The notes below the pieces were generated by a model. The model saw only the letters and a program-made list of their open reading frames with translations, was not told the origin of the DNA and searched no databases. Shown here in pieces: positions 7,307 to 16,700 of a DNA stretch of 28,113 nucleotides. The position numbers were made by a program, and so were the translations under genes. The DNA comes from an uncultured Clostridia bacterium (GTDB lineage Bacteria > Bacillota > Clostridia > Oscillospirales > Ruminococcaceae): contig CALBGD010000034.1 of the NCBI GenBank assembly GCA_937893735.1, positions 1 to 28,113 of the forward strand, read 5' to 3'. The stretch's first letter is position 1; each line of letters opens with the position of its first letter.

Positions 7307-8574
7307 GATGAGGATACCTCCGATGCAGTGGAGCTTTCCGCTGTGTCGGCGGATTCAGTGATGTTCAGCTTGATGTAGTCTATGTCGTATGCGTATTCCT
7401 CGCGCCACTTCTGCATTGCGGAGTTGTAGGAGGCAGTGGAGGAATTATCCTGAAGCGTTTTCAGGATAGACTCGATGAGGGATTTCTGATTTTCCTCGGT
7501 TATAACGGCGTCGGAGGCGTACATTTCGATGTGCCAGCCGAGGTCGGTGCTTACCAGCTTGTAGTCGCCGATGTTCTGGAGCTCATACGCCGCCTGCTGG
7601 AATTCTGCATAATAGGTGGTCCCGTTCGGAATAACAAGGTATCCGTCAGGGTTGCTTGCAAGTCCGGGGTCTTCGGAGTATGCCTGTGCGATCTCGTCGA
7701 AATCGCCGCCGTTGTCCAGCATATTGATTATTTCCTCGGCGCGGGGCTTCAGCTTTTCAAGCGCCTGCTCCTTCGCCTTTTCCGCGCCGGCTTCATCGTT
7801 GTTTTCGCGGCAGGCGCTTATCTCGGTGGAATCCTCCGTGTCGAATTTCAGCAGGATATGTTTTATCATGCGGGAGTTTTCCGGAAGCCAGTAGTATTTG
7901 TAGTAGAGATTGTTCTCATAATCGGACGGGTCGTTTTCATATACCTGCTTTATGCCGTCTACGATGTCGTTGTACTCGTCCTCGGCGTCGCTGTATTCTA
8001 TGGGACTGTCCTCGGCGAGCTTTGCCTTGAGCTTGTCCGCCAGCTTTGCGTTGCGGAACCACATCAGGATATCATCGCGGGTCATTCCGCATTCGGCGAG
8101 CTTTTCATCGTATATCTTCTCGGCTTCCTCGAGGATTGCGGCGTCGCCGTTTACCTCGCTGGTGCCGGATTCCCCGGCGTTGACGTAGCTCTTGAAGCTC
8201 TCGATGGACTGCTCGATAAAGCTGTTGTAGTCGTCCTCGATGGACTGCTGCTCCTCGTCTGTGAAGCTGTCAAGCCCCATCTGCTTTGTCTGGTCGAGTA
8301 CGATCTTCTCGTTTATCAGGTAGTTTATGATGGATTCACGCTGGGTCTTACACTCGTCCGCCGTTTCGGTGGCGGTGTCGTCCGGTATCTGCTTCATCAG
8401 CAGCCAGTACTTGTATTCTTTGTTGAAGCTGTCAAATGTCACGGTCAGCTCTTCCCTGCTGGAGGTTACTGAGCCGGTAGGCCATGCCGCCGCCGTTGAG
8501 GAGCGCACCTCGCAGCCACAGGTCATCACTATTGCAGCCGCAGCAAATGCAGCGGCGATTTTTTTGAATTTCAT
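7303..8574 (-). CDS. PrsA/SurA-like foldase lipoprotein (first of two paralogues)
   Basis: A 423-residue exported protein. The start ATG 8574 is preceded by AAAGGA; the longer in-frame extension to 8655 runs through the promoter region and is rejected. The signal peptide MKFKKIAAAFAAAAIVM ends in TCGC, so lipidation at C19 or C21 is likely although the lipobox is atypical. A long acidic helical region (SurA_N-like, with DEEQQSIEDDYNSFI) precedes a parvulin-like domain beginning SRMIKHILLKFDTED and containing INMLDNGGDFDEIAQAYSED. WLPENSRMIKHILLKF here aligns with WLPEGTRAIQAILVGF in the downstream paralogue, showing tandem duplication. A promoter with an extended -10 lies about 80 bp upstream. 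Confidence 0.8.
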   Translation of the reverse strand: MKFKKIAAAFAAAAIVMTCGCEVRSSTAAAWPTGSVTSSREELTVTFDSFNKEYKYWLLMKQIPDDTATETADECKTQRESIINYLINEKIVLDQTKQMGLDSFTDEEQQSIEDDYNSFIEQSIESFKSYVNAGESGTSEVNGDAAILEEAEKIYDEKLAECGMTRDDILMWFRNAKLADKLKAKLAEDSPIEYSDAEDEYNDIVDGIKQVYENDPSDYENNLYYKYYWLPENSRMIKHILLKFDTEDSTEISACRENNDEAGAEKAKEQALEKLKPRAEEIINMLDNGGDFDEIAQAYSEDPGLASNPDGYLVIPNGTTYYAEFQQAAYELQNIGDYKLVSTDLGWHIEMYASDAVITEENQKSLIESILKTLQDNSSTASYNSAMQKWREEYAYDIDYIKLNITESADTAESSTASEVSSS

Positions 8575-8653
8575 GTCGATTCCTTTCTGAGAAAACTGCC
8601 TTTCAGTGAGTGTCTGAGAACTCCGGCAGAGGTCATGTATATAGTTCAAAACC

Positions 8654-8682
8654 ATTATAGCACATATCCGCGGAAAAATAAA
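8654..8682 (-). promoter_or_regulatory. Promoter for the lipoprotein operon
   Basis: On the minus strand TGTGC-TATAAT (-10 at 8659-8654) gives a perfect -10 with an extended TGn. The -35 region (8682-8677, TTTATT) is weak, so the extended -10 probably carries it. Confidence 0.6.
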
Positions 8683-8744
8683 TATAAAAATTTTAATTCC
8701 TGCATGAAATATTTCTGAAAAGTGCTGTTTTTTTTCTGGAAATA

Positions 8745-8753
8745 TGTTATAAT
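8745..8753 (+). promoter_or_regulatory. Promoter for the BMP lipoprotein gene
   Basis: TATAAT at 8748-8753 is preceded by TGT, an extended -10. No good -35 is present in the T-rich stretch upstream. The 265-base gap 8575-8840 is AT-rich, holds both divergent promoters and has no other visible gene. Confidence 0.55.
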
Positions 8754-8840
8754 ATATCTGTACAGGATTTTTTATTATTTTTAATGTTATATTACTATCA
8801 GTAATGGATTACGACAACAATACCGGAGGTATAGCAAACC

Positions 8841-10028
8841 ATGAGTACAAGATGGCTGAAAAGAATAGCGGCGGCGCTGGCGCTGTGTACTGCACTTGCT
8901 TCCTTTACCGCGTGCAGCGGCTCGGATTCCTCGTCCGGCACTGCCGAGGGCACCGCGGAGGGTACTGCACAGGCTTCCGAAGAGGCTGAGCCTGTTGCGA
9001 AGCTGGGCTTCATTTACAAGGGCAGTGTTGACGACGGGGGATTCACCGCGGACTGCAACAAGCAGCGCTTGGCTGCGGAGCAGTATTCCGATGTGGAATC
9101 CGAGTACATAGAGAACGTTCCGGTCAGCGAGTTTGAGAAGGCAGTGAAGCTGCTTGTCGAGGACGGCTGCACGCATATCGTTGCCGGAAGCCCGGTGTAC
9201 GCAAACGTCATCAACAGCGTTTCCAAGAACTACATGAACATCAGCTTTATAGGCTACGGAGCCGGTGCGCGCACGGTGAACGTCTACGCTTACACGGAGG
9301 GCGTTTATCAGGCGGCTTATGTCGCAGGAATGGCTGCGGCGTATAATTCCGATACCGAGAAGATAGGCATGGTGGTAGACCCGTCCATGCTCTACACGCT
9401 CCAGTCGATAAATGCGGCGGCTCTGGGCACACAGATAGTGTATTCCACCGCTGACCTTGTGACTGCGTGGGCGTCAACCGACAGAGAGATACGAAAGGCA
9501 GTGGACGCGCTCGCTTTAAAGGGCTGCGACGTCATCATCAGCTACACCGAATCCCCTGAGGTGGTCAACTATTGCAGCAGCAAGGGAATAAAGGTCATCG
9601 GAAACATAGATTATGGAAGCAATTATGCTGATTATGACAGCATGATACTGTATTTCTATTCCTCTCGGGACAGCTTCTTCCTGTCACAGTACAAGGCAAT
9701 GCAGATGGGCGACTGGGAGACCTCCTCGTACATGGGCACCCTCGGAAACGGAGTGCTGTGCATATCTGACGCGCTTTCTGCCGCAAAGGACGGCACACAG
9801 GATATAATAAACGCGCTTGTGCCCAAGGTGGCAAGCGGCGCCGCGCCGATATTCATGGGACAGCTCAAGGATACGCAGGATACCATCAGGCTGCGCGAGG
9901 GCGCGGTGATGTCCACAAGCGATGTGCTGGCGATGGACTGGTATGTTCTCGGCGTGGATAACTCGCTTGACAGCTTCATTGAAAGCAAGGCGACATTTGA
10001 GGAAATCCCGCTGGAGATAGAGCACTGA
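8841..10028 (+). CDS. BMP/Med-family substrate-binding lipoprotein
   Basis: A 395-residue lipoprotein whose signal peptide ends in FTAC with C25, followed by a Thr/Ala/Glu/Gly linker (TAEGTAEGTAQ). The mature part is a type 1 periplasmic-binding fold of the BMP/TmpC/Med family: KLGFIYKGSVDDGGF near the start, VEDGCTHIVAGSP, YTEGVYQAAYVAGMAA (~153-168), IGMVVDP, and GCDVIISYTESPEVV. Family members usually bind nucleosides for ABC importers such as BmpA-NupABC. No permease or ATPase gene is adjacent, so it is an orphan that either serves a transporter encoded elsewhere or has a sensing role. GGAGGT lies 10 nt before ATG 8841. A terminator follows directly. Confidence 0.87.
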   Translation: MSTRWLKRIAAALALCTALASFTACSGSDSSSGTAEGTAEGTAQASEEAEPVAKLGFIYKGSVDDGGFTADCNKQRLAAEQYSDVESEYIENVPVSEFEKAVKLLVEDGCTHIVAGSPVYANVINSVSKNYMNISFIGYGAGARTVNVYAYTEGVYQAAYVAGMAAAYNSDTEKIGMVVDPSMLYTLQSINAAALGTQIVYSTADLVTAWASTDREIRKAVDALALKGCDVIISYTESPEVVNYCSSKGIKVIGNIDYGSNYADYDSMILYFYSSRDSFFLSQYKAMQMGDWETSSYMGTLGNGVLCISDALSAAKDGTQDIINALVPKVASGAAPIFMGQLKDTQDTIRLREGAVMSTSDVLAMDWYVLGVDNSLDSFIESKATFEEIPLEIEH

Positions 10029-10041
10029 TTATAAACAGTAT

Positions 10042-10074
10042 GGGGCAATCCGTATGGACTGCCCCTCTTTTTTA
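10042..10074 (+). terminator. Intrinsic terminator of the BMP gene
   Basis: GGGGCA (10042-10047) pairs with TGCCCC (10060-10065), extended inside by TCC/GGA, and is followed by CTCTTTTTTA. It lies 14 nt after the stop and overlaps the 3' end of the convergent hydrolase gene. Confidence 0.85.
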
Positions 10075-10818
10075 TGTTCTGATGAATTCCACAGCGCGGT
10101 CCAGAGCCTGCGCGAGATATTCGGGCTTCTGGTTCATTCTGTGGCCGCTGCCCTCTATGCACAGGCGCTGTATCTGCGGATTCAGCCGCAGGAATTCTTC
10201 GGTGTCCTGCCGGGCGACAAGCTCGTCCTTTCCGGCGTAGACGGTCAGTATATCCGGTCTGTCCCATGCCGGGCAGGAACGCACCTCGTTAAGCTCCAGC
10301 AGTTTTCCGTAGAATTCAAACGGAATATGCAGCTCGCGGCTCATTTTGACGTGGAATCCGTCGCGCCGCGCCTGTTCAGGCGTGAATCCCGGCTGAAACA
10401 GCCTCGTGCAGCGCATGAGCGAATCCGCCATGTTTACAGCGGGGACGCGCAGGACTATTTTCCGGAAAGGGTCGCCGGAGGTCTCGATAAGCCGCAGTAT
10501 ACAGCACCCGCCGAAGCTGGTCGCGAATGCTGAGATATCTGTGAAGCTACCGCCCAGCCAGCCAAGTACGGCGCGGATATCCGCAAGGCAGCGCTCCGGG
10601 GTCAGCGCAGATTCCGGCTCGGTGCGCTCGCCGTGGCAGGGGAGATCCGGGGCGGCAACGAGGTACCCCTCCGGGCAGAGCCTTTCGGCAAGCCCGGAGA
10701 TAGCGAGGCTGTCCTTGCTTCCGCCGAAGCCGTGGACGGCAAGCACGGCGCGGGTCGGGGCTCCCTGAGAGTATAGCTTTACAGGTATCCCGGATATTAT
10801 TTTGGTTTCAGAGGTCAT
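10072..10818 (-). CDS. Alpha/beta hydrolase (serine esterase/lipase-like)
   Basis: A 248-residue cytoplasmic alpha/beta-hydrolase. The oxyanion-hole motif HGFGG (29-33), DLPCHGER (58-65), the nucleophile elbow ATSFGG with S101, the acid D198 in VYAGKDELV and H226 in GSGHRMNQ form a complete Ser-Asp-His triad. The elbow has Ala at the usual first Gly position (A-x-S-x-G). The substrate is unknown. The start ATG 10818 has AAAGGAG about 6 nt upstream. ATGA overlaps the stop of the upstream membrane-protein gene, so the three genes 12028-10072 form one translationally coupled operon. Confidence 0.85.
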   Translation of the reverse strand: MTSETKIISGIPVKLYSQGAPTRAVLAVHGFGGSKDSLAISGLAERLCPEGYLVAAPDLPCHGERTEPESALTPERCLADIRAVLGWLGGSFTDISAFATSFGGCCILRLIETSGDPFRKIVLRVPAVNMADSLMRCTRLFQPGFTPEQARRDGFHVKMSRELHIPFEFYGKLLELNEVRSCPAWDRPDILTVYAGKDELVARQDTEEFLRLNPQIQRLCIEGSGHRMNQKPEYLAQALDRAVEFIRT

Positions 10819-11222
10819 ATTTTCTCCTTTTCAGGACGATTCCTTGTGATAAGGTGCTTTATCAGGAGCACAAGTCCAAGCACTCCGAAAAATGCTCCCG
10901 TATAAAATGGGGCGTACAGATACAGAGCGAGGAAGCCCATTTCGTCTCCCGTATCCCGGCTGAGACCGACAGCGCAGATCAGGATACTTGCGGCAAGTCC
11001 GGGAGCCCCGGAGCACAGCCAGAAAGCCGGCTTCCCGAGCAGCTTGTGCTTTTCCAGTTTTGACTGCACGACAGCCGCCGCAAATATATGCGCGGCAAAC
11101 AGAATCAGCGTAAGCAGCGGCGCTATCAGGGAAAACAGAGACATTACCACAAGAACGTACATAACGAACGACAGCGCCGCGTTTATCAGCGCCACAAGCG
11201 TTATTGCAAGTGTTTTCTTCAT
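10815..11222 (-). CDS. Small membrane protein, one copy of a 135-residue repeat unit
   Basis: A 135-residue protein with about four hydrophobic segments and no recognised domain. Two landmarks define the unit: HIFAAAVVQ at 45-53 followed by FWLCSGAPG at 67-75, and LLIKHLITRNR at 119-129. Both recur at matching positions in each half of the neighbouring 269-residue protein, so this gene encodes one unit and the neighbour two. The C-terminus is charged (RPEKEKI). The start ATG 11222 overlaps the upstream stop by 4 nt, and its own stop overlaps the hydrolase start by 4 nt. Function unknown; coupling to the hydrolase suggests a joint role. Confidence 0.8.
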   Translation of the reverse strand: MKKTLAITLVALINAALSFVMYVLVVMSLFSLIAPLLTLILFAAHIFAAAVVQSKLEKHKLLGKPAFWLCSGAPGLAASILICAVGLSRDTGDEMGFLALYLYAPFYTGAFFGVLGLVLLIKHLITRNRPEKEKI

Positions 11223-12028
11223 GATTTACCCTTTCTGGCGGGAGCGCTCCCCAACAGCCAGATACCGAATCCTGCGAGGAAAACCACAGGATATATGATA
11301 AGCAGTGCCGCCGCCACTGATACAAGCTCATCTGTGAAATACCACGCTCCGGAGCGTACAACATCGACAATTTTCAGGACTATCCCGACTATAAAGGCGG
11401 GAATCCCGGAGTACACCCAGAAATTCAGCGCGTTCAGCCAGCCGCGCTTCTGGTACAGCCGCTGGAGGAGCTCCGCCCCGGCGATATGCCCCGCGAGAAC
11501 GACCGCGCATAAAAACCAGAGCCACTGCGAGGCTCCGAGAATCAGCGCGGCACATAATGCGGCGGCAGCGGCGCAGGCGGGTACTCCGCCGATGACGAGG
11601 AGTATCACGGGTATGCGGTCTTTCCGGCAGACTGCGTGCTTTATCAGCAGCACGATCCTAAGCAGGGCAAAGAAAACCCCGGAATATACGAGAATGGCAA
11701 ATGAAATCAGGAATTCTCCTAATCCTGCGAGTAAGCCGTGAAAGTATCCTGCGTTATCAAGGATCATGACGAAGATCAGCATTCCTCCGCCGATCACCGT
11801 GGAGGGAAGCCCGGCGCACAGCCAGAACTGCCATTTATTCAGCCAGCCGCGCCGCTGGTACAGTCCCTGAACAAAGACCGCTCCCACGATATGCACGGCA
11901 ATGGACAAAAAGCACAGCAGATTAAGTCCCGACGTGAGAACAAAGGGCGCCGCCAGTCCAAGAATGCCAAGCCCGCAGGCAAGTATTCCGCCGATTATGA
12001 GCAAAATTATCGCAACTGGTCTCTTCAT
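11219..12028 (-). CDS. Membrane protein made of two fused copies of the 135-residue unit
   Basis: A 269-residue protein of about eight hydrophobic segments with a clear internal duplication. HIVGAVFVQGLYQRRGWLN at 46-64 with FWLCAGLP at 68-75 matches HIAGAELLQRLYQKRGWLN at 181-199 with FWVYSGIP at 203-210, an offset of exactly 135 residues. The start MKRPVAIILLIIGG also matches RIPVILLVIGG at 138-148. No known family is recognised. AAGGAG lies about 7 nt before ATG 12028. It is the first gene of the three-gene operon. Only about 33 bp separate it from the amylase terminator, so it must use a promoter within or near that structure or depend on readthrough. Confidence 0.8.
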   Translation of the reverse strand: MKRPVAIILLIIGGILACGLGILGLAAPFVLTSGLNLLCFLSIAVHIVGAVFVQGLYQRRGWLNKWQFWLCAGLPSTVIGGGMLIFVMILDNAGYFHGLLAGLGEFLISFAILVYSGVFFALLRIVLLIKHAVCRKDRIPVILLVIGGVPACAAAAALCAALILGASQWLWFLCAVVLAGHIAGAELLQRLYQKRGWLNALNFWVYSGIPAFIVGIVLKIVDVVRSGAWYFTDELVSVAAALLIIYPVVFLAGFGIWLLGSAPARKGKS

Positions 12029-12061
12029 GCCGCAACTCCTTAATGTCAGCTGATACGGGTA

Positions 12062-12104
12062 TAAAAATACCGCCGGGAGAGTGCGTATTCATTCCGGCGG
12101 TATT
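12062..12104 (-). terminator. Intrinsic terminator of the amylase gene
   Basis: AATACCGCCGG (12066-12076) is the exact inverse of CCGGCGGTATT (12094-12104). On the minus strand the stem runs into TATTTTTAT. It lies 17 nt after the amylase stop. Confidence 0.85.
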
Positions 12105-12120
12105 GCTTGTAAGTGGTTTA

Positions 12121-13443
12121 TCAGAGCTTGAAAACTGCGCTTGTGAAGCCGGGGAGGGTAAGCCCGCCAAGCTCCATTTCTTCGCCCGTGAGCAGGTTTT
12201 CCTTTGCCCCGCCCATGTTCAGGTTGAATGTAAACGGATTTGCGTCCGCGTTGATAACGGTGAGCAGCGTTTCGCCCTCAGCGCTGCGGGAGAACGCGTA
12301 CTGTCTGTTGGTGAGCTGCACCTGCTTGTAGTCTCCGAGAGCCGCTGCGGGGTGTTCCTTTTCGATTTCCGCAAGCCTGCTGATATGCTCGGTGAGGTCG
12401 CAGATTCCCTCGCTCTTCATCTTTTCGAGGTCGAATTCCGGACGGAGCTGGTCGTCGCCGCCCTGGTTCTTGTCGCCGGTCACGCCGAACTCGCTTCCGT
12501 AGTAGACTGCGGGGATTCCGGGCATCATGAACATCAGCGTGTAGATGAGCGGCAGGTGCTCCTTGGTTTTGAGCATAGTCGCGATACGGTTCACATCGTG
12601 GTTGTCTACGAATGTGTAGAGGTGCTTGCCTCTGTAAAGGCACCAGTTTTCACTGCCGAACTGGCGGTTGATGGAGTGCGCTATCTCAAACATATTCATC
12701 TCGTTGAAGCTGGAGAACAGCCCCTTGTAGCACTCGTAGTTGGTAACGCTGTCCAGCATTTCGGGGTTCATCCACTTGTTGTAGTCGCCGTGGAGCGTCT
12801 CGCCAAGCAGGAAGAAGTCCTCGGAGAGCCACTTGCAGTGACCGTGAAGCTCCTTCAGGAAGTTCAGGTCGAGGCAGTATGCAACGTCAAGGCGCAGGCC
12901 GTCAATGCCGAATTCGTTCTTCCAGCCGGTGATGCAGTCCTTCAGGTACTGCTTTACTTCCGGGTTGTAGAGGTTGAGCTTTACCAGCTCGTAGTGACCC
13001 TCCCAGCCCTCATACCAGAAGCCGTCGTTGTAGCCGTCGTTGCCCTCGCGAACATGGAACCAGTCCTTCTTTGCGCTGCCCAGCTTGTGCTCGCGGACGT
13101 CCTTGAATGCCCAGAAATCGCGCCCGACATGGTTGAATACGCCGTCAACAACGACCTTTATGCCGTTTTCGTGGAGCGCGTCGCAGACCTTCTTGAAGTC
13201 CTCGTTGGTGCCGATACGGCGGTCTATCTTGGTGTAATCCGCAGTGTCGTAGCCGTGCGCGGAGGATTCAAACACCGGTCCGAAGTAAATGGCGTTGCAG
13301 CCGAGTTCCTTTATATGAGGGATATTGTCGATCACCCTGAGTATCTTGTGGGTCGGCTCAGATGTGAAGTCGTTCTGCCGGGGGCAGCCTAAATATCCGA
13401 TGGGGTAGATGTGATAGAATACTGCGTTTTCATACCATTTCAT
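12121..13443 (-). CDS. GH13-family alpha-amylase / cyclomaltodextrinase-like glycosidase
   Basis: A 440-residue (beta/alpha)8 glycoside hydrolase with no signal peptide, so it acts in the cytoplasm. All four GH13 conserved regions are present: DGVFNH (100-105), GLRLDVA with nucleophile D186, LLGETLH with acid/base E215, and FVDNHD with D283. A short C-terminal beta domain follows, with no N-terminal starch-binding domain. It probably cleaves imported maltodextrins or other alpha-glucans; the exact specificity cannot be read. The start ATG 13443 has AAAGGAG 10 nt upstream. It is a single-gene unit with its own promoter and terminator. No sugar transporter or regulator is adjacent. Confidence 0.92.
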   Translation of the reverse strand: MKWYENAVFYHIYPIGYLGCPRQNDFTSEPTHKILRVIDNIPHIKELGCNAIYFGPVFESSAHGYDTADYTKIDRRIGTNEDFKKVCDALHENGIKVVVDGVFNHVGRDFWAFKDVREHKLGSAKKDWFHVREGNDGYNDGFWYEGWEGHYELVKLNLYNPEVKQYLKDCITGWKNEFGIDGLRLDVAYCLDLNFLKELHGHCKWLSEDFFLLGETLHGDYNKWMNPEMLDSVTNYECYKGLFSSFNEMNMFEIAHSINRQFGSENWCLYRGKHLYTFVDNHDVNRIATMLKTKEHLPLIYTLMFMMPGIPAVYYGSEFGVTGDKNQGGDDQLRPEFDLEKMKSEGICDLTEHISRLAEIEKEHPAAALGDYKQVQLTNRQYAFSRSAEGETLLTVINADANPFTFNLNMGGAKENLLTGEEMELGGLTLPGFTSAVFKL

Positions 13444-13534
13444 GCTTGTGGTTCTCCTTTTTGTCAGATGACCGATACCGGCGGGTAATTGGATAAATGT
13501 CGTTCACCCGGAAAGCTTGTCGGGTCATGACGTT

Positions 13535-13563
13535 ATTATAGCACATTTTGGCGCAAAAGTCAA
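13535..13563 (-). promoter_or_regulatory. Promoter of the amylase gene
   Basis: On the minus strand TTGACT (13563-13558), a 17-nt spacer and TATAAT (13540-13535) with extended TGTGC. About 90 bp upstream of the start. The 316-base gap 13444-13759 is AT-rich and holds this promoter and those of the divergent EAL gene. Confidence 0.8.
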
Positions 13564-13601
13564 GAAATATTGTGCATAATCTACAATTTTCGGAGAATAT
13601 A

Positions 13602-13629
13602 TTGGCAACCTATGAAAAAATGTTACAAT
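13602..13629 (+). promoter_or_regulatory. Possible upstream promoter of the EAL gene
   Basis: TTGGCA (13602-13607), a 16-nt spacer and TACAAT (13624-13629). Weaker than the promoter 30 bp downstream. Confidence 0.35.
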
Positions 13630-13634
13630 GCCCC

Positions 13635-13663
13635 TTGAAAAAAGTTACACAGTTTGATATAAT
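13635..13663 (+). promoter_or_regulatory. Promoter of the GGDEF-EAL gene
   Basis: TTGAAA (13635-13640), a 17-nt spacer and TATAAT (13658-13663). The leader of roughly 90 nt contains a small hairpin, GTGCCT/AGGCAC (13725-13745), ending four bases before the GGAGGT ribosome binding site (13749-13754), where it could tune initiation. Confidence 0.75.
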
Positions 13664-13759
13664 GATAAAAGAGTTATAACGAGCATTTTTACAAAAATTA
13701 CTATATTTTATTACATTAAAATCTGTGCCTGCTGCAAAGAGGCACATCGGAGGTGCTTC

Positions 13760-16700
13760 ATGTTAAGGAAGTATGCTGACAGGATAATTTCTCTGGCGGC
13801 GGCGCTGCTGCTGGCGATGATGATAATTCCGCTGAATGCGTTTGCTGAGCAGAGCGGCAGCGGAAACGTGGTCGTTGGCGCAAACCCGGATTACGGTGTC
13901 AATAACGTCGGCGGGAAATACAGCGGCTTTGCGGTGGATTACCTCCGTGAGATGCACAAGCGCACAGGGCTCACCTTTACCTATGTCGAGGGCACGGCTC
14001 CGGAGCTTGCTGCAAAGCTCGCAAAGGGCGAGATAGACGTTATCCCCTGCGTTGCTGAGCGCGAGCTCAATTCGTGGCAGGCCATGACCTCCGCGGCAGG
14101 ACCCGCACAGCCGCTGGAGCTCACACTGTCAGAGCTTTCGTTAGCAAAGAAGTTTACGGCTGTTTACATCACGGCGGACAGCGATACAGACTACGCTGAT
14201 TACGAAGCGCTGAAAGGCAGCCGCATAGGATACCTTAAAGAGGATTACAGCAAGTATTTCGTGAATGGCGCGTTTATAGGCTCTGAGATACGCAAGGCAG
14301 AATTCGTGCCCTATGATACGGAATCCCAGATGCGAAGCGATTTCCTTTCGGGAAAGATAGACGCTGTTGCCAAGGACTGCTACCGCACATGGGGCAGCGA
14401 GATGATAGTGTATCAGGTATCAACTGACGACTGCTATTTCCTCGCCTCCGGAAGAAACAGCGCTCTGCTGAGCCAGCTTGACGGCGCAGTAGGAAGCCTT
14501 GTAACGACAGATGTCGGATTCTCCGGAGAGATCTTTGATAAGTATGTTACGCAGTTCGGGACTTTCCGCTATGCGCTGACAAGCTCCGAGAAGCATTATC
14601 TCGAAAAGAACAGGCAGATAAAGATAGCGTACGACCTCCAGTCCAGCATGATGGACAGCTGGGATAAGTCCTCTGAATCCCTCACCGGACCTACGCAGGT
14701 CATGATGGACCAGATCGAAAAGATAAGCGGCTTTACATTTAAGATAGTTCCGTTCAATACGCTGGGCGACTGCCTTTCAGCGCTGAAGAACGGCGAGGTT
14801 CAGGCGATATGCGGCGTTAACGCTGATAATCTCTCTGATCACCCGGAGCTGAGCGTCACGGCGCCCTATGCGCGTATCCCGATGACCGCCGCCGGAAAGC
14901 CCGGAAGCACCATCAGCACACGCACAAGGTTTGCTGTGCCCTCTTTTGATGACGACATCTCACAGTACATTTCCGTTACATATCCCGGCGCACAGGTGCT
15001 CCACTATGACAACGAACGAGAGTGCATAAAGGCTGTAACAGCCGGCGAGGCTGATATAGTGTTCGCGGAGGCGGGAGAGCTCATTTCCCAGCTCAACGCG
15101 CAGGACAGCGGTCTTATCGTTATAGATGTGGAATCAGCATACCATACTGAGTGTTTCGCAGTGCCCAGCAGCCAGACGGATCTTTTCCGGATACTTGGCA
15201 AGTCGGTCTCCTGCTACGGAGATAACGACGCGCTTGTAGCCTCCTATTCTGCCGCTATCGGCGGCAATGGAAGCTCTTCAGGCTCCAACAAGTTCGTTGA
15301 AGATTACCTCGCATGGATAATTGCAGGGATCCTGCTGATACTTGCAGTGGTATTCATTCTGCTGTGCGTTACATCGTTCCGTAATAAACGCGGCGCGGAT
15401 ATGGATCCTCTAACCGGCGGCAGGAGCCGCGCGAAGTTCTTTGAGGACGCAAAGAAGATATTAAAGCATTCCTCGCCTGACAATTGGGCGGTGGTGCTGT
15501 TCGATATCGACAAGTTCAAATATGTGAACGACCGCCTTGGCTACGACGAGGGCAACAAGATGCTCGACCGTATTTATAAGACCGTTTCCGACCATATTGA
15601 GCACGACGAAATATTCGCCCGCCTGACGGACGATAACTTCGCGCTGATGATAAAGGACGCCTCCGACATTGAGCTGCGTACCAGAATAAACGACATCTTC
15701 GAGGAATTCGACCGCCGCAACGCGCTTTTTGTGAAGTATCCCGTGGTATTCAGCGCGGGTATATGCCGGCTGGGTCAGTGCGCGAACGAAGTCCATAAGG
15801 ACGACATAGACCTCAACACCGCCCTCGACCGCTGTAAGATAGCAAAGAGCACATTAAAGGGAACGCACTTCTCCTCTATCGCGTTCTACGACGGATCGAT
15901 ACGCGATAAAGCGCTGCGTGAAAAGGACTACGAGAGCATAATGCCCGCGGCGCTAAAAAAGCGCGAGTTCCAGTGCTACCTCCAGCCGAAGTACGGTCTG
16001 CGCTCCCGCAATATCGAGGGCGCGGAAGCCCTTATCCGCTGGAACAGCCCGGAATTCGGCTTCATCTCCCCCGGCGACTTTATCCCGATAGCTGAAAAGA
16101 ACGGCTTTGTGGTTGAACTCGACTTCTTCATACTTGAAGAGGTGTGCCGCACTATGCGACGATGGATAGACGAGGGCAAGAAGCCGGTCGTTATATCGGT
16201 GAACCAGTCGAGGCTTCACCTGAACTACGATGATTATATCTGGCGCCTGCGCGAGATAGTGGACAAATACGATATCCCGTACGAGTACATCGAGCTGGAG
16301 CTCACCGAAAGCGTTTTCACCGAGAATGCCGAGAAGCTGCTGAAAATCATGCACAAGCTCCACGAGATAGGCTTCAAGCTGTCGCTTGACGATTTCGGCT
16401 CCGGATATTCCTCGCTGAATATGCTTAAGGATATGCCGGTAGACGTGGTGAAGATAGACAAGGAATTCTTCAGCGACACCATGAACACCCGTAAGGGCCG
16501 CGCGGTAATCTCCACCGTTGTTGACCTTGCCAAGAACCTTGATATGGACGTTATCTCAGAGGGCGTTGAGACCCGGGAGCAGGTGGAATTCCTGACGGAG
16601 ATACACTGCGCGATGGTTCAGGGATATTATTTCGCGAAGCCCATGCCCATTGCGGATTTCGAGAAGCTCTGGTATGAAGACCTTGACAAGATAAAGGCAA

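Noticed and set aside
12043..13392. A 449-codon open frame on the plus strand opposite the amylase gene
   Set aside because: It is the mirror of a clear GH13 enzyme with all catalytic motifs on the minus strand. The antisense product has no recognisable domain, and long antisense frames are common in GC-rich genes. The same reasoning removes long frames opposite spoVAD, the aminotransferase and the gene at 27039.
13664..13759. A c-di-GMP riboswitch in the leader of the GGDEF-EAL gene
   Set aside because: The leader is only about 90 nt, AT-rich, contains one small hairpin and lacks the GEMM core sequences.
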